Assembly: GCF_902196125.1 (NCBI RefSeq) | Contig: NZ_CABIKG010000001.1 | Location: 92,510 to 156,509, forward strand | DNA from: Helicobacter suis | Lineage (GTDB): Bacteria; Campylobacterota; Campylobacteria; Campylobacterales; Helicobacteraceae | DNA: 64,000 nucleotides | Direction of reading: 5' to 3' | Part shown: one piece after another, positions 63,824 through 64,000 of the stretch | How positions within the stretch are numbered: position 1 is the stretch's first letter | Layout of the letters: each line of letters begins with the position of its first letter | Program-made: the position numbers and the translations under genes | The notes under the pieces: generated by a model | The model's input: only the letters and a program-made list of their open reading frames with translations | What the model was told of the DNA's origin: nothing | Database searches by the model: none

Positions 63824-64000
63824 CTACCAGCAAAGGCGCGTACCTTTGTGTAGGGCTTTTAGAATATCTCTTTTTTTCAAGTACTGGCATAACAACACGC
63901 TTTGTAACTGCCTATCCTTCTTAATTAACTTATCACACCACAACATGAAATTATTAAAGCTATGTTGGAAGTCAGGCCGTTTTTCTCTTTCAAGCTCCAT
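63824..64000 (-). CDS. partial open frame at the window edge, unknown
   Basis: 58 codons reading MELEREKRPDFQHSFNNFML, then WCDKLIKKDRQLQSVLLCQY, then a short basic end before TAG. The ATG lies exactly at the window edge, so the frame may extend beyond. Charged and helical. Probably the end of a phage- or plasmid-type gene; function not recognised. Confidence 0.35.
   Translation of the reverse strand: MELEREKRPDFQHSFNNFMLWCDKLIKKDRQLQSVLLCQYLKKRDILKALHKGTRLCW

Larger units (their letters stand above)
62310..64000. other. 1.7-kb region of decayed mobile-element/phage-like sequence
   Basis: No intact gene of normal size is visible. It contains short protein-like fragments in several frames on both strands (listed separately), a left-end remnant of the IS200/IS605-like element, and an iteron-like repeat array. 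The frames are interrupted by stops and shifts, as expected for decaying prophage or plasmid DNA. Confidence 0.6.

Overview
This window comes from an epsilonproteobacterium of the genus Helicobacter, most likely a gastric species other than H. pylori. The evidence is gene order and protein character. Several blocks follow the H. pylori gene order as I recall it: the efflux/CorC/PiT/NifU/murE/tal block (0.4-9.2 kb), fapA-ruvA, galE/nrdB/pcm/lptF/truA, the LPP20 lipoprotein cluster, rpsR-ssb-rpsF-holA, aroE to pyrE and the RDD protein (44-53 kb), and ppa/adk/aspS/cheV/ligA (56-62 kb). Hop/Hof-type outer membrane proteins and a ComB4 homologue fit the same genus. Unlike H. pylori, the window carries the de novo purine genes purL and purM.

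Layout. 0-10 kb: tripartite efflux pump, CorC-like protein, phosphate permease, NifU-like protein, murE, tal, pyrB. 10-16 kb: a lipoprotein, nusA, dcuA and an isolated comB4, with two short IS200/IS605-like non-autonomous elements at 10.6 and 15.9 kb. 16-23 kb: outer membrane proteins, a methyltransferase remnant, purL, an exonuclease and gltX. 23-33 kb: fapA, ruvA, aroG, galE, a dehydrogenase, tRNA-Leu, nrdB, pcm, lptF, truA. 33-34 kb: a gene-free stretch with two degenerate copies of the same element. 34-40 kb: metallophosphoesterase, outer membrane protein, a chemoreceptor with a haem c motif, ung and LPP20-family lipoproteins. 40-54 kb: ribosomal and replication genes, a PabI-like restriction-modification pair where I would expect RNase R, then aroE, purM, yejAB-like transporter genes, trpS, secG, frr, pyrE. 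54-62 kb: trpEG, ppa, adk, aspS, cheV, and a ligA with an enlarged zinc-finger region. 62.3-64 kb: decayed phage/plasmid-like debris with iteron-like repeats.

Most interesting points. (1) A family of about 90-180 bp elements has TTAC targets and TCAA right ends of the ISHp608 type. Two copies keep a TATAAT promoter and an omega-RNA-like right end, but no tnpA or tnpB is present in the window. (2) A candidate restriction DNA glycosylase sits beside an N6-adenine methyltransferase. (3) The DNA ligase has eight cysteine pairs where two are normal, partly through a tandem duplication visible in the DNA. (4) A chemoreceptor has a periplasmic CXXCH motif. (5) Six 10-bp tandem repeats lie between fapA and a divergent outer membrane protein gene. 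Several genes appear to start at TTG, and two may be leaderless.
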